Shown here: positions 8,784 through 16,298 of the stretch, piece after piece | How positions within the stretch are numbered: position 1 is the stretch's first letter | Layout of the letters: each line of letters starts with the position of its first letter | Assembly: GCF_010993745.1 (NCBI RefSeq) | Contig: NZ_WOTN01000003.1 | Coordinates: forward strand, 1,240,001-1,304,000 | Source: Fodinicola acaciae | Lineage (GTDB): Bacteria; Actinomycetota; Actinomycetes; Mycobacteriales; HKI-0501 | DNA length: 64,000 nucleotides | Direction: 5' to 3' | Notes under the pieces: model-generated | Told to the model about the DNA's origin: nothing | The model's input: only the letters and a program-made list of their open reading frames with translations | Database searches by the model: none | Position numbers and translations under genes: made by a program

Positions 8784-9585
8784 GGGCGTGAGTTTTGACC
8801 TCTGGGTTGGTGACTGGTTCCGCGCCGCTGGACGCCGGACTGCTGGGTCCCCGGCTGGCCTACCCTGCTCCGAGAGCTGCCCATCCTGGTCATCGTCCGG
8901 TGGCGCAGCGACCGGGTGATGTACGTCCAGTCATCGGCTGCGCGGGCCGGCTCGGAAGGTGTCATGGTGTCCCGGTAGGCGGCAAAAGGGTCCACTCAAT
9001 GGGATCCACAGCACCGTGTAACGCTAAATGTCTGTCTTGCGAGGTTTACCGGAGGGATGAATGTCGAGTTACTGGCGCTAGATGCACGAAACACGGCTTT
9101 CACGCCTGCGTGACCGTCAGCCCCTGTGGTGGGTGTGACTGCCGAGGCCAGTAATGCTGTTGTGGCTGCTCGCCGGGCCGGGCTCAATGTCCGGGCGTGC
9201 CAATCGCCCGGATCTGATGTCCTGTTGACCAAGTACTACCCGGTCAAGCCGTCTCTCCCGCATGGTTGGCCACAGCAGTCACACCAGCACCGCCCCAGCC
9301 GCCGCTGGACGTTCACAAAGAGTCCCTTACGCCTGGATCGCGGCGGCGGGGACGTCGCTGCGTCCCATACTGGTCCGCCGCGACAGCTCACGCCATCACA
9401 ACCCAGGACCTGCCATGCGGCTGTGGCACTCCAGCACCGACCCAACAACGGCGCGCTCCGGCCGAAAATCACTCCCCCAACCAGCGCACCAAAACCACCC
9501 GACCCAGACCACCCCACTCAACAACCGCAAAAAAAGACACAGCCCCAAAGACCGCCAGAGCCAAACAGGGTTAAAACTCAAGCTG

Positions 9586-9610
9586 AACGCACGCATGGTG
9601 GCCATGCGAC
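9586..9610 (-). repeat. Right copy of 24-bp inverted repeat (palindrome family)
   Basis: Its reverse complement equals the left copy at 8759-8783 apart from the first base. The two copies enclose about 800 bp that contain no credible gene. Confidence 0.8.
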
Positions 9611-9656
9611 CAGCCGCCAAGCACACAAACCCGACATGTAGCGCTCCACGACCCGC

Positions 9657-9730
9657 CGACATGATCGACTTCGTACTTACGTGACGTCCGAAACCCACGT
9701 ACCCACCCCCCGCCCAGGGTGGGGGCCAAT
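9657..9730 (-). repeat. 3'-end hairpin module, partial copy 3
   Basis: This matches the outer half of the module (ATGATCGACTTCGTACTTAC, then the C-rich hairpin CCCCCGCCC 9707-9715 / GGGTGGGGG 9717-9725). It lies downstream of the kinase gene ending at 9797. The GACAGTTTCGCGCC box is not present here; the DnaA-box palindrome stands between this hairpin and the gene. Confidence 0.55.
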
Positions 9731-9744
9731 TATTTCAGCGAAAA

Positions 9745-9770
9745 CCTGTGGACAACGGGTTATCCACAGG
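9745..9770. promoter_or_regulatory. Paired inverted DnaA boxes
   Basis: TGTGGACAA (9747-9755; TTGTCCACA on the other strand) and TTATCCACA (9760-9768) are two consensus-quality DnaA boxes in opposite orientation, 4 bases apart. The flanking CC/GG make a 26-base near-palindrome. It lies behind the stop of the minus-strand kinase gene and far from any replication gene in view. A DnaA-titrating or replication-timing site is possible. Confidence 0.55.
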
Positions 9771-9796
9771 ACGACTTTTGGCGGGTACGGCGCCGG

Positions 9797-10597
9797 TCAG
9801 GCGGCGATGGAGGTCAGGCGGTCGGCGACCTCGGCGGCCGTGGCGGGTCGTTCGGTGCGGTCCTCGGCGATGCAGCTGCGGACCACGGCGGCGATCTCCG
9901 GGTCGAGGTCGGGGGCCACGTCGGGCTTGGTGGACAGGACGCGGCGCAGCACCAGGACCGGGTCGGAGTCCGGCAGGTCGCCGAACAGGCCGCGGCCGGT
10001 GGCGACCCGGTGCAGGGTGGCACCGAGGGAGAAGATGTCGCTGGCGCGGGACGGCGAGTCGCCGTGCAGCAGCGCCGGGTCGGTGAACTCGACCGAGCCG
10101 AGCGAGCCCATGCCGGTCATCGTCATCCCCGGCGCGAGTACGCGGCTCAGGCCCAGGTCGGACAGCTTCGCGCTGCCGTCGCCCCCGAGCAGGATGTTGG
10201 CCGGCTTGATGTCGTTGTGCACGATTCCGGCCTCGTGCAGCGCGTGCGCGGCGCGCGCGGCGCTGGCGACGGCGTCGGCGACGCGGCCCAGCTCCAGCGT
10301 GTTGGCCGGCTCGGCGAGCGACCCGTCGGACAGGTATTCCATTGAGTAGTAGACGACACCGGCCTGCTGACCCGCGTCATAGAGCGCGACCAGGTGGGGC
10401 GACTGCACCGCGGCGAACGCCTTGAGCTCGCGGGTCGCGCGGCGAAACACGTCCTCGGACTTCTCGCCGGACAGCACCTTGACCGCCACGTACGGCGCGT
10501 CCACCGGCAGCCGCTGCGGTGTCTTGGCCAGGAAGAACTCACCGTGGTTGCCGGTACCCAGCGATCGTACGAACTCGTAGTCGGCGATGCCGTCCAC
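9797..10597 (-). CDS. Protein kinase-like protein with non-canonical catalytic motifs
   Basis: 266 residues from the GTG at 10597, which has AGGAGG 4 bases upstream. The protein-kinase fold is clear: glycine loop GTGNHGEFFLAK, Lys in YVAVKVL, hinge YSMEYLSDGSL. The catalytic loop reads VHNDIKPANILL (HND instead of HRD) and the metal loop SDLGLSRV (DLG instead of DFG). Catalytic Asp and Asn remain, so it may be an active non-RD kinase. There is no membrane or sensor domain. It is divergent from the CPA2 antiporter with 183 bases between starts, so a functional link is possible. Confidence 0.85.
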   Translation of the reverse strand: MDGIADYEFVRSLGTGNHGEFFLAKTPQRLPVDAPYVAVKVLSGEKSEDVFRRATRELKAFAAVQSPHLVALYDAGQQAGVVYYSMEYLSDGSLAEPANTLELGRVADAVASAARAAHALHEAGIVHNDIKPANILLGGDGSAKLSDLGLSRVLAPGMTMTGMGSLGSVEFTDPALLHGDSPSRASDIFSLGATLHRVATGRGLFGDLPDSDPVLVLRRVLSTKPDVAPDLDPEIAAVVRSCIAEDRTERPATAAEVADRLTSIAA

Positions 10598-10780
10598 GGC
10601 CCCTCCTGCCTTCGTCGCGCACATTCGGTGCGGTGTCCAGTTGCGTATCGTCGCACGAGTCGACGCCGTCAGCGTACGCACGACGAACAACACACGCCGA
10701 CTCCACCGAACCTACCGGCACGCGTATGCGTCGCTGAGCTACGTTACGGCGGACACCATCGCAGAATTTGGAGTGCCACC

Positions 10781-12805
10781 GTGACTTCCGCACAGACGGC
10801 GTGGGTCCTGCTGGATATCGCCCTGATCCTCGTGCTGGCCCGGTTGCTCGGCTGGCTCTTCCGCAAGATCGGCCAACCTGCCGTCATCGGCGAGGTCATC
10901 GCCGGCATCCTGCTGGGTCCGACGCTGTTCAACGGCTGGATCTCCACGCATCTGGTGCCGGTCGACGTACGCGGCTTCCTCAACGCGCTGGCCAGCATCG
11001 GCTTGGTGCTGTTCATGTTCATCGTCGGCTTCGAGCTGGACACGTCGCTGATCCGCGGCAAGGGACGGATCGCGGCCAGCGTGTCGACCGGCTCGATCCT
11101 GCTGCCGTTCGGTCTCGGCATCCTGCTGGCGTTCTGGTTGTACACGTCACATCCGACCGGTGCCGGCCAGCTGGCCTTCGCCCTGTTCATCGGTGCCGCG
11201 ATGTCCGTCACGGCGTTCCCGGTCCTCGCGCGGATCCTCACCGACCGCGGCATGCACCGTACGCAGCTCGGCGGCCTCGCGCTGGCCAGCGCGGCGGTCG
11301 ACGACATCATGGCGTGGAGCATCCTGGCCGTCGTCGTGGCGATCGCCGCCGCCGGCGCGTCCGCCGGTCACGGCGCGAGCTGGCAGATCCTGTTCGCGAT
11401 CCCCTATCTGGTGGTGATGTTCGCGGTCGTACGTCCGCTGCTGAAGCGGCTGGTGGACATGCGCGACAAGGCCGGCCGGCTCACCCCGAGCATCCTCGCG
11501 ATCGTGCTGACCGGCGTCATGCTGTCGGCGTGGGCCACCGAGTGGATGGGGATCCACTTCATCTTCGGCGCGTTCCTGTTCGGCGTGGTGATGCCGCGGG
11601 CCGGCGTGGAGAAGATGCGCCACGAGATCCTGGAGCGGTTGGAGCAGGTGTCGGTGCTGCTCCTGCTGCCGCTCTTCTTCATCAACGCCGGCCTGAAGGT
11701 CGATCTGTCGAAGGTGGGCCTGGACGGGCTGGTGGAGCTGCTGGCGATCCTGGCGGTCGCGATCGGCGGCAAGTTCATCGGCGCGTACATCGGCGCACGG
11801 CTCAACAAGGTGCGTAACCAGCAGGCCGCGGCGCTGGCGACGCTGATGAACACCCGAGGCCTGACCGAGCTGATCATCCTGACCGTCGGTGTGCAGCTGA
11901 TGGTGCTGGACACCAAGCTCTACTCGCTGATGGTCGTGATGGCTGTCGTCACCACGGTGATGACCGGTCCGCTGCTGAAGTGGATCTATCCGGACCGGCG
12001 GATCGCCAAGGACGTGGCCGAAGCCGAAGCCGCCGCGCTCGGTGTCACCGCCGCGCATCGCGTACTCACGCTGATCCCCGACCCGTCCGACGGCACGGCG
12101 CGTACGGACCTGGCCACCGACCTGGCCGGCGGCCGCCGGCCGGCCGAGGTGGTGCTGACCCACATCAAGCGCTATGCGACGCCCAACCTGGAGGTCGGCA
12201 GCGGCCTGTCCGGCGAGCTCGCCGAGATGGCCGGCACGATGGGTGAGCTGGAAGGCCTCGCGCGGCACGCCAAGCAGCGTGGTCTGGACGCGCCGGTGCT
12301 CAGCCGGTTCTCCGACGACCCGATCCGCGAGGTCGCCGAACAGGTCGCCGCCGCCACCCCGCAGGCCGTACTGGTGGCCCGGTCGGACGACGGCTACGAG
12401 CAGATCAGTGCCGCCACCACCGGTCAGCTGCTGACCCTGCTGGACACCCCGCCGACCGGCGGCCCGGTGGTCGTACTCGGTGCCAGCGGCCGCAACGCCG
12501 AGTCGGCCATCGAGGCCGGCGCCGCCATCGCCTCCGCACGCGGCGTCGAGCTCCTGCTGGCCGAGAGCGGCAAACCCAGTCGCAAGTCGACCCAGCTCGC
12601 TGCCACCCTGACCACCAACGGCCTGCCGACCCGCGCCGTATCCATGCTGGAAGTGCCGACCGAACCGGCCCCGATGATGGTGGCCACCGACGACGGCAAC
12701 CCTCCGGCACCCGGCGTCCACCTGCTCGTCCGGCCGGCGCAGGACCCGGACGAACCCAACTGGCCCGAGGTCATCGGCACTCCGGCCACCGTGCCGACGG
12801 CATAA
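10781..12805 (+). CDS. CPA2-type cation:proton antiporter with C-terminal USP-like region
   Basis: 674 residues from a GTG with TTGGAG 8 bases upstream. Residues ~5-400 form about 12 membrane segments of the KefB/NapA (CPA2) type: KIGQPAVIGEVIAGILLGP, VGFELDTSLIRGKG, MSVTAFPVLARIL, ASAAVDDIMAWSIL and the C-terminal MNTRGLTELIIL. The remaining ~270 residues are soluble and look like two degenerate universal-stress-protein-like repeats (RVLTLIPDPSDGTARTDL; GPVVVLGASGRNAESAIEAG). No TrkA-N/KefB nucleotide domain is present. It probably exchanges K+ or Na+ for H+; the ion is not decided by sequence. Confidence 0.9.
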   Translation: MTSAQTAWVLLDIALILVLARLLGWLFRKIGQPAVIGEVIAGILLGPTLFNGWISTHLVPVDVRGFLNALASIGLVLFMFIVGFELDTSLIRGKGRIAASVSTGSILLPFGLGILLAFWLYTSHPTGAGQLAFALFIGAAMSVTAFPVLARILTDRGMHRTQLGGLALASAAVDDIMAWSILAVVVAIAAAGASAGHGASWQILFAIPYLVVMFAVVRPLLKRLVDMRDKAGRLTPSILAIVLTGVMLSAWATEWMGIHFIFGAFLFGVVMPRAGVEKMRHEILERLEQVSVLLLLPLFFINAGLKVDLSKVGLDGLVELLAILAVAIGGKFIGAYIGARLNKVRNQQAAALATLMNTRGLTELIILTVGVQLMVLDTKLYSLMVVMAVVTTVMTGPLLKWIYPDRRIAKDVAEAEAAALGVTAAHRVLTLIPDPSDGTARTDLATDLAGGRRPAEVVLTHIKRYATPNLEVGSGLSGELAEMAGTMGELEGLARHAKQRGLDAPVLSRFSDDPIREVAEQVAAATPQAVLVARSDDGYEQISAATTGQLLTLLDTPPTGGPVVVLGASGRNAESAIEAGAAIASARGVELLLAESGKPSRKSTQLAATLTTNGLPTRAVSMLEVPTEPAPMMVATDDGNPPAPGVHLLVRPAQDPDEPNWPEVIGTPATVPTA

Positions 12806-12806
12806 A

Positions 12807-12905
12807 TACCCGCTACAGCGCGAAACTGTCGTACCTGGGTGTATATGTTTCCCCCACCCATTCCGGGTGGGGGGTGGGTTGAGAGGCCGCGCGCGCGAGC
12901 GAAAA
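12807..12905 (+). repeat. 3'-end hairpin module, copy 4
   Basis: This begins 1 base after the antiporter stop, in the same gene-relative orientation as the other copies. TACCCGCTACAGCGCGAAAC with TGTCGTACC (12807-12835) is followed by a perfect hairpin, CCCCCACCC 12851-12859, loop ATTCC, GGGTGGGGG 12865-12873. The AAATGATCTTGGTC tail (from ~12901) mirrors the AAGATCA segment of other copies. Confidence 0.75.
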
Positions 12906-12968
12906 TGATCTTGGTCCTGACACCGGCGCCTCAGCGGCCTCATTGGTCACATCCGCCACAGGCCCTCT

Positions 12969-13021
12969 GCAAGCAAGGCCCCCTTACGTGCGTCAGGTGC
13001 ACGCAAGGGGGCCTTGCTTGC
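12969..13021. terminator. Long hairpin between convergent genes
   Basis: Arms 12969-12991 and 12999-13021 pair over 23 bases with one mismatch around a 7-base loop (core GCAAGGCCCCCTTACGTGC). It lies between the antiporter (plus) and the isomerase (minus), so it could terminate from both sides. The CGTGCGT tail relates it to the GCATGG...CGTGCG family. Confidence 0.65.
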
Positions 13022-13071
13022 GTTGACCATTGCGGCAAATGGGGCATTTAGCGCTCCAATACAGCGTGAGC

Positions 13072-13166
13072 AAGATCAACTTTCTATGTAGGTAAGTTGC
13101 CACGCGAACCCACCCCCCGCCCGATCTGGGTGGGGGCCCAGATTGGCACGGGGGTACGACAGTTTG
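13072..13166 (-). repeat. 3'-end hairpin module, copy 5
   Basis: Nearly identical to 4223-4317: the AAGATCAACTTTC segment, CCACGCGAACCCACC, hairpin CCCCCGCCC 13114-13122 / loop / GGGTGGGGG 13128-13136, and GTACGACAGTTT at 13154-13165. The box diverges into TGGCGG after that. It lies behind the isomerase gene, whose stop is 29 bases away. Confidence 0.75.
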
Positions 13167-13194
13167 GCGGTGGGGGGCGGGATGGTTGGGGTGG

Positions 13195-13938
13195 CTAACG
13201 AGAGTTCAGCCAGCTGAGGAGGGTTTCGGCTTCGGGGGCCAAGAGGGCCGGGTCGTTGTCGACGACGAATTCGAGGAGTGCGTTGTACGAGCCGGGCGCG
13301 GCGGACAGTTCGTCGAGGACGGTGCGCCACAGGCGTTCGCCGGCGGACAGCGGAAGGCGGGAGCCGTCGGTGTCCCAGCTGAAGACGTGCACCGTCGGCA
13401 GGCCGTACGGCAGCAGCGCCCGCACCTGCGCACGTGCCGCGTCGACGGCGTGGCAGTCCCACGGCTGCCAGTACGGCACCACGCCAGGCCCGACCTCGTC
13501 GAAGAGCCGCAGCGCCGACTCGAGCGTGTCGGTGAGCGTGTTGGGGTGGTATTCCACCGCGACCGTCACACCGTGGCCGGTCGCGGCCTTCAGCGCGCGT
13601 ACGACGGCCGCGCGATAGTCGTCGGTGGCCTCGGCCGATCCGAGCCGGCCGGCCCACACCCGGACGTACGGCGCGCCCAAAGCAACGGCCACGCGCGCGG
13701 CGGCGGCGAAATCGGCCGGGTCACTGACGCCGGCCCGGTAGTACGACCCGTACGCCGCGACCGCCAGTCCGGCATCGGCCGCCAGGTCGCGCGTACGCAC
13801 CGCGGCGCCGACGTCCGGCACGTGCACGTCGCCACCCCACTCGACCGCCGCCAGGCCCGCTTTCGCCGCGACGTCCACGACTTCCGGCACCGACAACTGC
13901 CGGAACGTCACCGAGACCAACCCAGCCCGCACGCTCAT
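13195..13938 (-). CDS. Sugar phosphate isomerase/epimerase-like TIM-barrel protein
   Basis: 247 residues of the AP-endonuclease-2/xylose-isomerase-like superfamily. Recognisable strands are AGLAAVEWGGDVHVPD, TVAVEYHPNTLTDT and TVHVFSWDTDG, plus a terminal LLEFVVDND. The Glu, His and Asp at strand ends are the expected metal ligands. The ATG at 13938 overlaps the stop of the upstream small zinc-finger gene by 4 bases, so translation is coupled. The substrate is probably a sugar or polyol but cannot be assigned. Confidence 0.8.
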   Translation of the reverse strand: MSVRAGLVSVTFRQLSVPEVVDVAAKAGLAAVEWGGDVHVPDVGAAVRTRDLAADAGLAVAAYGSYYRAGVSDPADFAAAARVAVALGAPYVRVWAGRLGSAEATDDYRAAVVRALKAATGHGVTVAVEYHPNTLTDTLESALRLFDEVGPGVVPYWQPWDCHAVDAARAQVRALLPYGLPTVHVFSWDTDGSRLPLSAGERLWRTVLDELSAAPGSYNALLEFVVDNDPALLAPEAETLLSWLNSR

Positions 13939-14342
13939 CCCCGTAGGTTAGAACGCCGGTGCGCCGGACACGAACGGGTCGTGGCGCCCATCGTCCGGTC
14001 GATGAACGGCTGCCGGCACCGGCCACAGCACCGGATCCGGTGCCAGCCGGCACGCGCCACCAACACCGCGAGCATCGTCGCGGCGTCCGCGACGTCGGAC
14101 AGCTCGCCGAGCGCGAGCTGCCACGCCTCGCCGTCCCGACGCAGCCGCGGCCGCACACCGAGGATTTCCAAGGAAAAGTTGAGGTGTACGGCCGCCGCGT
14201 CCTCATCCGGTAACGCCGCGGCCATCCGGCGCAGCGCGTCGGCCGCCGGCACGTCGCGTACGTCGCCGGCCAGGATTCGCTCTGCCAGAGCCAATCCCGG
14301 GTCGAGCATCCGAAACGGCGGGATCACCGCACCGAAGATCAT
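13935..14342 (-). CDS. Small CGNR-like zinc-finger protein
   Basis: 135 residues. The N-terminal ~100 residues are helical (ALRRMAAALPDEDAAAVHLN). The C-terminus has RCCGRCRQPFIDRTMGATTR followed by SCPAH, giving C-x2-C (106/109) and C-x2-H (125/128), which would bind zinc. This resembles the end of CGNR zinc-finger regulators, though the CGNR tetrad itself is absent. The ATG at 14342 overlaps the uL11-paralogue stop by 4 bases, and its own stop overlaps the isomerase start by 4. Nucleic-acid binding is likely; the target is unknown. Confidence 0.72.
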   Translation of the reverse strand: MIFGAVIPPFRMLDPGLALAERILAGDVRDVPAADALRRMAAALPDEDAAAVHLNFSLEILGVRPRLRRDGEAWQLALGELSDVADAATMLAVLVARAGWHRIRCCGRCRQPFIDRTMGATTRSCPAHRRSNLRG

Positions 14343-14770
14343 TCCGGCGCGACGGAGACACCCATCGACCGCGCGGTCCCGGCGACGATGCTCATCGCCT
14401 TCTCCACGTCCGTCGTGTTGAGGTCCGGCAGTTTCCGTTCGGCGACCCGCCGAAGCGCGGCCCGGCTCAACGTGCCGGCCGAGATCTGGCCGGGTTTTGC
14501 CGACGCAGCCTCGATTCCGAGCTCGCGACGGATCAGGAACGCCGCCGGCGGTGTCTTGTAGCGCAGCTGAAAACTGCGGTCCTCGAAGATCTCCACGACG
14601 ACCGGCACGATGTCGTCGCGCTGCGACGCCGTCGCCTCGTCGTATTCCTTCTTGACCAGCGCCATGTTCACGCCGGTCGGCCCCAGCATCTTTCCGAGGT
14701 CGACCATGGTGGCGTTGCCGCCGCGCAGCTGGATGGTCACCCGGTTCACGGTTTTCCTGGCGGGTGCCAT
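14339..14770 (-). CDS. Ribosomal protein uL11 (L11) paralogue
   Basis: 143 residues, the length of housekeeping L11. Conserved L11 core segments are present: TGVNMALVKKEYDEATASQR, EDRSFQLRYKTPPAAFLIRR and the 23S-binding C-terminal motif AMSIVAGTARSMGV. The usual Pro-rich PAPPVGPALGQHG stretch is replaced by NATMVDLGKMLGPTG, which differs where thiopeptides and elongation factors contact L11. I start at the ATG at 14770, after a GGGAAAGGGG purine run; an in-frame GTG at 14803 is less likely. It heads a coupled unit with the zinc-finger and isomerase genes, not with rplA or nusG as a main rplK would. It may be a specialised or stress-state L11. Confidence 0.88.
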   Translation of the reverse strand: MAPARKTVNRVTIQLRGGNATMVDLGKMLGPTGVNMALVKKEYDEATASQRDDIVPVVVEIFEDRSFQLRYKTPPAAFLIRRELGIEAASAKPGQISAGTLSRAALRRVAERKLPDLNTTDVEKAMSIVAGTARSMGVSVAPE

Positions 14771-14957
14771 CGTCGGCCCCTTTCCCTCGCCTGCAATTGC
14801 CACGAAGGACGCTAAAGTTTGACGTTACGGAAGAGTCAACTGTGTTCCAGCACATAATGGATTCGCTGGTCCACAGCCGGCCCGCCAACCAGATTGACCA
14901 CCGCTGGCCCGCGAGTTACGTTCGATTCGTTGGAAAAGTCGCCAGGAGGTCCGCGGT

Positions 14958-15728
14958 TTGTCGCAACATTCCCGTCGTGTCCTGGTCATTGGTGGCTGCG
15001 GCGTGGTCGGCCGGATCGTGGTGCCGATCCTGGCCGCCGGTCACCACCTCACCGTCCTCGACCTGAAGCCGCCGGCCGACCCGGTGCCCGGCGTCGGCTA
15101 CCACACCGGCGACGCGCGCGACGCCGACCTGACCCGCGAGCTCGCCACCGGCGCGGATTCGTTGATCTACATGGCAATGGGGCCGGTGCAGGGCTGGAAC
15201 ACGCCGCCGACCGTACGCAGCCACCTGGAGGTCGCGGTCAGCGGTCTCTACCTGGCCTTGCGTGCGGCCCACGAGGCCGGCGTACGGCACGCGGTCTACA
15301 CCAGCAGCATGTCGGTTTTCCGTTACCTGATCCCGGGAACGCAGCGCGAGGCGAGCCGCGACGAGATCGGCCGCTTCCCCGGCGACGACGCGCGACCGGA
15401 CGCCCGCGACTTCTACGGCCTGGCCAAACGGCTCGGCGAGGAGGTGTGCCGGTCGGCGGCGGCCGAATGGGACATGGACGTGGTCTGCCTGCGACTGGCG
15501 TTCCCCACTCCGGACACCGAGTGGCCGCCGGTCGACCCGCTTTTCCACCGGCTGATCGCGACCTCCGGCAGCGATGTCGCGGCCGCGCTGGACGCGGCGT
15601 TGAACTACCGCGGGCACGGGTTCGCCGCGTTCAACATCAGCGGCGACCTCGACGGCCACACGATGAGCCTGGCCAAGGCCCGCGAGCAGCTCGGCTGGAC
15701 CCCGGCCCACGCCGCACCTGGTCCGTAG
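14958..15728 (+). CDS. NAD-dependent epimerase/dehydratase (extended SDR)
   Basis: 256 residues starting at a TTG (14958) fixed by a perfect AGGAGG 8 bases upstream. The Rossmann motif is VLVIGGCGVVGRIVVP; D/K after strand 2 (VLDLK) favours NAD. AVYTSSMSVF and FYGLAKRLGEE give the catalytic Ser and the YxxxK pair. The substrate region is short compared with full nucleotide-sugar epimerases. It is divergent from the uL11-paralogue unit. Substrate unknown, probably a sugar derivative. Confidence 0.88.
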   Translation: MSQHSRRVLVIGGCGVVGRIVVPILAAGHHLTVLDLKPPADPVPGVGYHTGDARDADLTRELATGADSLIYMAMGPVQGWNTPPTVRSHLEVAVSGLYLALRAAHEAGVRHAVYTSSMSVFRYLIPGTQREASRDEIGRFPGDDARPDARDFYGLAKRLGEEVCRSAAAEWDMDVVCLRLAFPTPDTEWPPVDPLFHRLIATSGSDVAAALDAALNYRGHGFAAFNISGDLDGHTMSLAKAREQLGWTPAHAAPGP

Positions 15729-15786
15729 CCGTCACAACGGCAAAGCCCGTACCGTCTTTGTTTTCACAACGGACGGGAGAACCAAC

Positions 15787-16284
15787 ATGACGATGATCCG
15801 GTCGGACGAGCAGGGATCGATCCTGGTCCGCGAGGCGGACGCCGAACGGCTCGGTACGGAGAAGGTCGGCATGATCCTCTACGCCGACCACGACCAGACC
15901 GGTGGAGCGTTGAGCGCCAACCGCGCGTTGATCGCCGACGGCATGGACGGCGCCGCGCCGCATTTCCACAACACCTCGGCGGAGATCTTCTTCATTGTCG
16001 ACGGCAGCCTGCAGGTGCTGGCCGGTGACGACGTGGTCACCGCGGAGAAAGGCGACTTTCTTTTCGTACCACCGAAAATGCCGCACGCCTTCGGTGCGCC
16101 GAAAGGCTCGTCGGCCGACGTGCTGATCCTGTTCGCACCCGGCCTGGCGCGGTTCGACTACTTCCGGCTGGTCGACAAGGTGGCCCGTGGCAAGGCCAGC
16201 CCGCAGGAGGTCCTGCGGACACAGGACCTGTTCGACAACCATTTCATGGACAGCGCGATCTGGCGGGCCGTACGCGACAGCTGA
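15787..16284 (+). CDS. Cupin domain protein
   Basis: 165 residues from an ATG preceded by GGGAG. Cupin motif 1 is seen as APHFHNTSAEIFFIVDGSLQ and motif 2 as PPKMPHAFGAP, giving His/His/Glu and His metal ligands. Cupins of this kind are small single-domain dioxygenases, isomerases or sensors. It follows the epimerase by 58 bases and may be co-transcribed. It ends near the convergent FHA gene; a 14-base palindrome (GACCCGGCCGGGTC, 16287-16300) sits in the junction. Function not assigned. Confidence 0.85.
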   Translation: MTMIRSDEQGSILVREADAERLGTEKVGMILYADHDQTGGALSANRALIADGMDGAAPHFHNTSAEIFFIVDGSLQVLAGDDVVTAEKGDFLFVPPKMPHAFGAPKGSSADVLILFAPGLARFDYFRLVDKVARGKASPQEVLRTQDLFDNHFMDSAIWRAVRDS

Positions 16285-16298
16285 CAGACCCGGCCGGG

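Larger units (their letters stand above)
8627..9796. other. 1.17-kb convergent intergenic region without credible genes
   Basis: It lies between the convergent 3' ends of the kinase fusion and the second kinase. Frames of 60-170 codons exist on both strands, but none has a convincing start, codon use or recognisable domain. Around 9400-9570 the plus strand is unusually rich in A and C, including a run of seven A. It contains inverted copies of the GCATGG...CGTGCG palindrome (8759-8783 and 9586-9610), a C-rich hairpin (9707-9725) and a paired DnaA-box palindrome (9745-9770). Confidence 0.7.

Noticed and set aside
8795-9641. Plus-strand frames that look faintly like the tail of a transposase with a Cys-rich zinc ribbon
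   Set aside because: Stops interrupt the relevant frame (TGA after NTAFTPA), there is no catalytic domain, and similarity cannot be supported by eye.
10394-10780. N-terminal extension of the cation/proton antiporter
   Set aside because: It overlaps the divergent kinase gene and promoter region; the GTG at 10781 has a good ribosome site and family similarity begins there.
13935-14888. A 317-residue protein spanning the zinc-finger and uL11 genes
   Set aside because: Its N-terminal 180 residues are an out-of-frame reading of the uL11 paralogue; the real small gene starts at 14342.
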